This document shows, in pieces, positions 59,771-64,000 of a stretch of 64,000 nt of DNA. The translations under genes were made by a program, and so were the position numbers. The DNA lies in the NCBI GenBank assembly GCA_028821475.1, contig JAPPGB010000173.1, positions 25,169 to 89,168 of the forward strand, given 5' to 3'. The notes below the pieces were generated by a model, which saw nothing but the letters and a program-made list of their open reading frames with translations, had not been told where the DNA came from and made no database searches. Source of the DNA: Spirochaetaceae bacterium. Lineage in GTDB: Bacteria; Spirochaetota; Spirochaetia; SZUA-6; Bin103. The first letter of the stretch is position 1. Every line of letters starts with the position of its first letter.

Positions 59771-60841
59771 TCACCGCGGCCAGCGCTGTTCGAGGGTGGG
59801 GAGGTCCGGGAATGGGGCGTGCGGTTCGTTCTGGTACCAGTAGGCGACGGAGGCGATGTCGTCGGCCAGGGGCTGGTACGTGCGGTTGGGCCACCAGCCG
59901 AGCGCCTGGATGGTGACGCGCAGGTCGCGGGCGAAGTGGATCGGGTCCATGAGGTGCCAGCGGTACAGGCTCCACTTGGGCGGACCGTCCTCGTCCGCGC
60001 ACTTGTGTACGCCGACGTAGGCGGTGTTGTAGTTCTCGGGGAAGCCGTAGCTGCCGCACAGGTAGTCCTCGGTGCCGGTGCCGCAGATGGTAGGGAACCG
60101 GGAGTCGCCGTCCAGGTAAAACTTGATCTCGCCTTCGCCGAACCAGCCCTTGCTGAGCTGGGTCCAGGCCAGGAAGGTGCCGACGTACTTGCCTTGGCCG
60201 CGGATGCCGTCGGCGATCACGTAGTCGGGGTTGGCGCGCTCGGTGACCGCGCGCCGCCACTGTGCGTGCAGGTAGCCGGCCGCCGCCGGCACCTCGGTCT
60301 CCTGGTAGGTGACCTGGTAGGTGAGCAGGCGCAGCTCGTCGGCGTCCTCGTTGGTGAAGGTGATCCGGCAGCTCTGCCGGAACGGCATCGGCCAGTAGCA
60401 GTTGAACGCCGACTTGGGATTGCAGATCACCGCCAGCGAGTTGACCGGCGCGAAGCTGTTGTGCCCAACGGCGAAGAAGTCGGACACCGGCGTCTCGATC
60501 GACGGCGTCGCTTCTCCGTCCCAGTAGAAGCGGATGATGTGCGAGCGTCCCTTGGCCGGGTCGGCCACCAGCCAGATGTGCTGAATCACTCCCGGGCCGG
60601 CCACGTCCATGACCGTGTGGGTCGCGCCCGCCGGCACCTTGACGAACGGGCTGACCTTCCAGCCCTGACCCAGGTCGCCCGCCGCATCGCTGAACGGCAG
60701 CGTCTCCGGATCGGGTACCGCCATGCCTCCCTTGCCTTTCTCCCCGGTAGGATTTTCCGGGCACACCGACCGCGTGCGTGCCCCGGACAGAAGCGGCAGA
60801 CCGGGCAGTCCGGCACCAAGCACGAAGTTGCTCATCTCCAC
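59771..60841 (-). CDS. DUF2961 (GH172-like) glycoside hydrolase
   Basis: 356 residues. The family phrases are present: VPAGATHTVMDVAGPGVIQH and IWLVAD near residue 70-95, IRFYWDGEATPSIETPVSDF then FAVGH, GEIKFYLDGDSRFPTICGTG followed by TEDYLCGSYGFP, and the final beta-strands. The CGTGTEDY segment is the hallmark of DUF2961/GH172, which acts on fructo- or arabinofuranose-containing sugars. There is no signal peptide; it is cytoplasmic. With the GH127 gene at 34531 it points to arabinose-containing glycans. Confidence 0.88.
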   Translation of the reverse strand: MEMSNFVLGAGLPGLPLLSGARTRSVCPENPTGEKGKGGMAVPDPETLPFSDAAGDLGQGWKVSPFVKVPAGATHTVMDVAGPGVIQHIWLVADPAKGRSHIIRFYWDGEATPSIETPVSDFFAVGHNSFAPVNSLAVICNPKSAFNCYWPMPFRQSCRITFTNEDADELRLLTYQVTYQETEVPAAAGYLHAQWRRAVTERANPDYVIADGIRGQGKYVGTFLAWTQLSKGWFGEGEIKFYLDGDSRFPTICGTGTEDYLCGSYGFPENYNTAYVGVHKCADEDGPPKWSLYRWHLMDPIHFARDLRVTIQALGWWPNRTYQPLADDIASVAYWYQNEPHAPFPDLPTLEQRWPR

Positions 60842-61002
60842 TTTACTATACCCGGCCGGCGGTGGCCCGTCGCTTTGCGCCGTGGCTCACGTGCCGGCGT
60901 CGGACTTCGTCCAGCCGCAGGCCCGTGGCTCTTCGGCAACGCTGTATGACGACCGCCACGACGAGCGGCTACACTGGATGCGGCCCGTGAGGAGGTGGCG
61001 CG

Positions 61003-61701
61003 ATGGGTAGCGCGGCAGCGGCTCCGGTCGCGGTCGAGTACCCCGACTCGGACGGCAAGCCGGCGGCGGAGAGCGATTTCCAACTCAATGAGCTGGTCTA
61101 CGCGCGGGAAGGGCTGCGCATCTACTACCGCGACCAGCGCCGTCGCGACGACGTGTACGTGGCCGGCAACCTGCTGATCTACTACGAGCAGGGTAACCCC
61201 CGAGCCTCGGTTGCGCCGGACGTATTCGTGGTGATCGGAGTGGCGAACCATGACCGGAGGTCCTACCGGCTCTGGGATGAGGGGGGCAAGGCGCCGGACT
61301 TCGTCCTTGAGATCACGTCGCACAGTACGCGGGAAGAGGACCAGGGGCACAAGCGGGAACTGTACCGCCGGTTGGGCGTGAAGGAGTACTGGCAGTACGA
61401 TCCGACGGGAGACTATCTGAAGCCGGTGCTGCAGGGGCTGGTGTTGACGGCGGGCGAGTACCGGGCGATTGCCGGTGATGAGACGGCGGCCGGACGGCCG
61501 GCGGTGGCCAGCGAGGTGCTGGGACTGGAGTTGCACGTCACGGAAGACGGGCTCCGGTTCCATGATCCGGACACGGGGCAGTACCTGCTGTCGCACGCGG
61601 AAGCGGAAGCGGCACGGGCGGAAGCGGAAGCGGCGCGGGTGGCGGCGGAAGCACGGATCGCGGACCTGGAGGCGAGCCTGCGGAACCTTGGCGGTTCCTG
61701 A
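61003..61701 (+). CDS. Uma2-family (DUF820) putative restriction-endonuclease-fold protein
   Basis: 232 residues from ATG 61003. The PD-(D/E)XK core is ASVAPDVFVVIGVANHDRRS with D of the APD motif, then PDFVLEITSHSTREEDQGHK with E-x-T/K, and the strand KRELYRRLGVKEYWQYDPTG. The C-terminal ~40 residues are a heptad-like Ala/Glu/Arg coiled coil (HAEAEAARAEAEAARVAAEA). Uma2 proteins are abundant in cyanobacteria and environmental genomes; their cellular role is unclear. It stands alone. Confidence 0.85.
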   Translation: MGSAAAAPVAVEYPDSDGKPAAESDFQLNELVYAREGLRIYYRDQRRRDDVYVAGNLLIYYEQGNPRASVAPDVFVVIGVANHDRRSYRLWDEGGKAPDFVLEITSHSTREEDQGHKRELYRRLGVKEYWQYDPTGDYLKPVLQGLVLTAGEYRAIAGDETAAGRPAVASEVLGLELHVTEDGLRFHDPDTGQYLLSHAEAEAARAEAEAARVAAEARIADLEASLRNLGGS

Positions 61702-61806
61702 ACGGAGCGGACCCGACGACCGCGCCGGGGCGCTCGGCACTCCCGGCGGCATGGCTGACGGGTGCTATCGTCAGCCGTGTTTGCGCGTCGATGCCCCGTG
61801 TGCAGT

Positions 61807-62100
61807 CTATGTGCCGAGTTCGTCTTGAACGATCGAGGGGCGTTTGTCGATCAGGGCGAGCAGCACGCGGGCGGATCCCTCCGGGTGCCTGCGACCTTGC
61901 TCCCAGTTCTTGAGCGTTCCCAGCGGAACGCCGATGCTTCTGGCAAACGCCGGCTGGGAGAGCCCGGTTCGGCTGCGGATCGAGGCGACATCCGGTTCGG
62001 GCACGTTGACGTCACGCACGTTATACCCGGCTCGCGCACCGTGCAGGTACGCCTCTGCGTCCTCAAGACCGGCCATGACCTTCTTGAATGCGTTGCTCAT
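61807..62100 (-). CDS. higA: HigA/NadS-type XRE antitoxin
   Basis: 97 residues. The helix-turn-helix VASIRSRTGLSQPAFARSIG with VPLGTLKNWEQGRRHPEGSA is the typical HigA/NadS register. The N-terminal SNAFKKVMAGLEDAEAYLHG is also characteristic. The start overlaps the stop of the toxin gene by four bases, giving the toxin-first order usual for higBA. Confidence 0.88.
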   Translation of the reverse strand: MSNAFKKVMAGLEDAEAYLHGARAGYNVRDVNVPEPDVASIRSRTGLSQPAFARSIGVPLGTLKNWEQGRRHPEGSARVLLALIDKRPSIVQDELGT

Positions 62101-62477
62101 TTTCGCCTCCGGTAGTCCTCCGCGATGCGTTTTGCAGCGGTGATCAGTGCAGATCGTTCTCTGGGTGAGAGCGATACTTTCTCATTCTTGGCGAATAGAG
62201 CAAGCAAGAACACCGGAATATCTACACCAGAGAATAGGAAGATAACCCGAACTCCTCCTCGCTTTCCGCCACCCGAGCGAGCGAACCGCATCTTCCGAAC
62301 TCCACCGCCTATCGCCACGCCAGCGGTAGGGTTCTCGGCTACGACACTCGCAACGCCGTCCTGTTCGTCCTGTGACAGCACCCTCCTTGCCGCCGCGAGG
62401 TATGCCGGTGTCTCCACGACGGTCTGAAGGCGAGCCTGCACCGTGCAAAACATAGGCGCCATTGGCGTCGGCGTCAA
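62097..62477 (-). CDS. higB: RelE/HigB-type toxin
   Basis: 126 residues if read from 62477; a start a few codons later (62462 or 62453) is equally likely. The RelE-like core shows VVAENPTAGVAIGGGVRKMR, GKRGGVRVIFLFSGVDIPVF then LLALFAKNEKVSLSPRERSA, as in HigB/BrnT-like mRNA interferases guided by the ribosome. It forms a complete module with the downstream antitoxin. Confidence 0.85.
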   Translation of the reverse strand: MTPTPMAPMFCTVQARLQTVVETPAYLAAARRVLSQDEQDGVASVVAENPTAGVAIGGGVRKMRFARSGGGKRGGVRVIFLFSGVDIPVFLLALFAKNEKVSLSPRERSALITAAKRIAEDYRRRK

Positions 62478-62515
62478 TGGCGCCTATTCAGGCATAGAGA
62501 AGGACGGAGTTGGAG

Positions 62516-63898
62516 CTATTCGAGGTCTTGCTCGGGGCGCAGGCAGCGGATTTCCTTGAAGGTTCGGTAGTCGCCGATGGTGGCGCGGTCGGCGAAGGTG
62601 GCCGAGTACAGCGAGGCTCGCGTCGCCGTGAGATAGAAGCGGAGCGGCTTCTCGAGGAACGCCGCGGGACTGGGATTGCCGCGCCAGCGAACGTGGGCCG
62701 CGGTTGCATCGGCTTCCAGCGGTACGCAGTTGTGCAGTTCGAAGCCGGGGATCGGCACGCCGCCCACATCGCGCAGCTCGGCGCGCACGCTGCCGCCGGC
62801 TGCCGCGGCATTCAGGAACAGGGTGGGGGAGCGGGTGGCGAACGGGCGCGTGAGGAGTTCGGCCGGCTCGTCGCCGGCGTCCAGGCTCAGGAAGCGGTCG
62901 GGCCGCAGCGACGCGACGCCGATGCGGAACCGCTTCGAGGAGTAGTCGTCGCCGTGCTGCCGCTCGCAGCCGGCGAAGTAGAAGCGGATCTCGTCGGCGA
63001 AGAACAGCGGGGCGGAGGCGGGCGAGATCAGGCCGGCGGTCCAGCCGTCCGGATCTCGCGGCAGGAAGTCCTGGCCCTGGGCGGGCCGGTGCCAGCAGTA
63101 GCCGCCGCGGCTGAACGCCAGCTCGATGTCCCAGTTGCCGTTCATCTTGGTGGGCCCCAGGTCCGCTTCCCAGGTGGTGTAGCGGTGCAGCCAGCCGAGC
63201 ACGTAGGCACCGTAGGGGGTCATCTGCATGCTGTAGAACTGGGTCTGGATCGGGTCGCGGATGTCCGGCTCCAGGGCCAGCACCGGCCGCCGCCAGGAGA
63301 GAAAGTCCTCGCTCTCGCTGCGCCACACGCGCCGGTCGGGGCACGCGTCCCGGAACGAAGCGTGGTACAGGCCCGACTCGGGATCGCGGAACAGGCCGAT
63401 GTGGCTGTCGCTGTCGGCGTGGATCAGCGGCTCCTCGCGCACCAATTCCCAGTGGATCCCGTCGCGCGAAACGTATCCCGCCAGGACGCCGCGCCCGCGG
63501 CGCGCGATCATCTTGTAGCGCTTCGCATCGTCCGGTTCGTAGCGGTCCAGGATGACGGTGGGCCCGTGGATCTGCCGGTCGTCGTCCATCACGATGTTGG
63601 TGCCGGGGACGACGTCCAGGCGGGGCCTGCGCCACGCGTAGCCGTCGTCCGACTCGGCATACAGGAGGTGGCTCACCGGCTTCGGCTCGCGCGCCGACGA
63701 GCTGTACCACATGCGAAACAGCCCATCCTCCGGATCCCGGACCACCGAGCCGTACAGCAGCACGCGGTTGAACTCGTGCGGCAGCTCCGGCTCCATGATC
63801 GGGTTGTCCGCGTGCTGGACCGGCCGGTTGAGCCGGCGCCGGAAGCCGCGCACGTACTCGTACAGGCGGTTGTCCAGGAACAGAAACTTGGTGTTCAT
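62516..63898 (-). CDS. Glycosidase-like five-bladed beta-propeller protein
   Basis: 460 residues. Blades contain DPEDGLFRMWYSSSAREPKP, LYAESDDGYAWRRPRLDVVP, YVSRDGIHWELV and GLFRDPESGLYHASFRD, repeated motifs of GH32/43/DUF4185-like propellers. No clear triad of catalytic acids was assigned, so hydrolase activity is uncertain. There is no signal peptide. Together with the GH127 and DUF2961 genes it fits sugar breakdown. The gene ends at the poly-G/poly-C artefact zone (its start at 63898 is 19 bases from it). Confidence 0.75.
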   Translation of the reverse strand: MNTKFLFLDNRLYEYVRGFRRRLNRPVQHADNPIMEPELPHEFNRVLLYGSVVRDPEDGLFRMWYSSSAREPKPVSHLLYAESDDGYAWRRPRLDVVPGTNIVMDDDRQIHGPTVILDRYEPDDAKRYKMIARRGRGVLAGYVSRDGIHWELVREEPLIHADSDSHIGLFRDPESGLYHASFRDACPDRRVWRSESEDFLSWRRPVLALEPDIRDPIQTQFYSMQMTPYGAYVLGWLHRYTTWEADLGPTKMNGNWDIELAFSRGGYCWHRPAQGQDFLPRDPDGWTAGLISPASAPLFFADEIRFYFAGCERQHGDDYSSKRFRIGVASLRPDRFLSLDAGDEPAELLTRPFATRSPTLFLNAAAAGGSVRAELRDVGGVPIPGFELHNCVPLEADATAAHVRWRGNPSPAAFLEKPLRFYLTATRASLYSATFADRATIGDYRTFKEIRCLRPEQDLE

Positions 63899-63916
63899 CG
63901 TTTTATCAGGCCGGGC

Positions 63917-63967
<51 letters not shown>

Positions 63968-64000
63968 GGCGCCCGCCCGCCCACTACTGCATGCGCTGTC

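Overview
The window is GC-rich bacterial chromosome, probably from an uncultured member of the Spirochaetota. That placement is inferred from three solute-binding proteins whose signal peptides run straight into acidic EEE/EAEE stretches with no lipobox cysteine, and from the heavy load of family-5 ABC importers, phytanoyl-CoA dioxygenase-like, DUF1680 and DUF2961 genes. It is not proven by a marker gene. The right end carries a run of 28 G followed by 23 C that looks like an assembly artefact.

Left part (1-8.4 kb): the end of a sulfatase, a DUF2277 gene, then two ABC importer operons of the peptide/oligosaccharide (family 5) type. The first is complete for binding protein and two permeases. 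In the second the binding protein has lost its N-terminal half. No ATPase genes are present.

Island region (8.4-22.9 kb): the base composition falls and defence-type genes dominate. There is a restriction-modification-like set (DNA methyltransferase diverging from a controller-like XRE protein and a nuclease-like/HEAT-repeat protein), a second copy of a permease gene (853 bp without a mismatch), a DUF262/HNH GmrSD-like protein, an XRE/ImmA pair, a ClpP-fold protease-like gene, and a four-gene ubiquitin-like conjugation operon (Ubl, E2, JAB-E1 fusion, DUF6527). In this operon the E2 has no cysteine at all and the E1 has serines where catalytic and zinc cysteines are expected. A short direct repeat, the last ~40 bp of a permease gene plus ~14 bp, stands at 5.3, 8.4, 13.3 and 22.9 kb, exactly at the joints between blocks and at both truncated genes. 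This makes it a candidate recombination or island attachment site.

Middle (22.9-48.3 kb): a secreted protein of eight ~120-residue repeats; a VOC protein; several PIN-type toxin-antitoxin modules; an overlapping pair of 3-beta-HSD-like and steroid 5-alpha-reductase-like genes; a third ABC operon with an epimerase and a GH127-type beta-L-arabinofuranosidase; a gluzincin peptidase with a probable outer-membrane barrel; a methyltransferase; a UxuA-like TIM-barrel enzyme; an SDR; a lone binding protein; and a fatty acid desaturase.

Right part (48.4-64 kb): two DUF4143-type ATPases, each preceded by a 13-bp-arm palindrome; an overlapping AAA ATPase/TOPRIM-like pair; a nucleotidyltransferase pair; a phytanoyl-CoA dioxygenase-like gene; a three-gene catabolic operon (SDR, ketopantoate-reductase-like, HpcH/HpaI aldolase); a DUF2961 (GH172-like) gene; a Uma2 nuclease; a HigBA-like module; and a glycosidase-like beta-propeller. 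Overall it looks like a glycan-scavenging genome with a large mobile and defence load. I found no tRNA, rRNA, CRISPR array, integrase or transposase.
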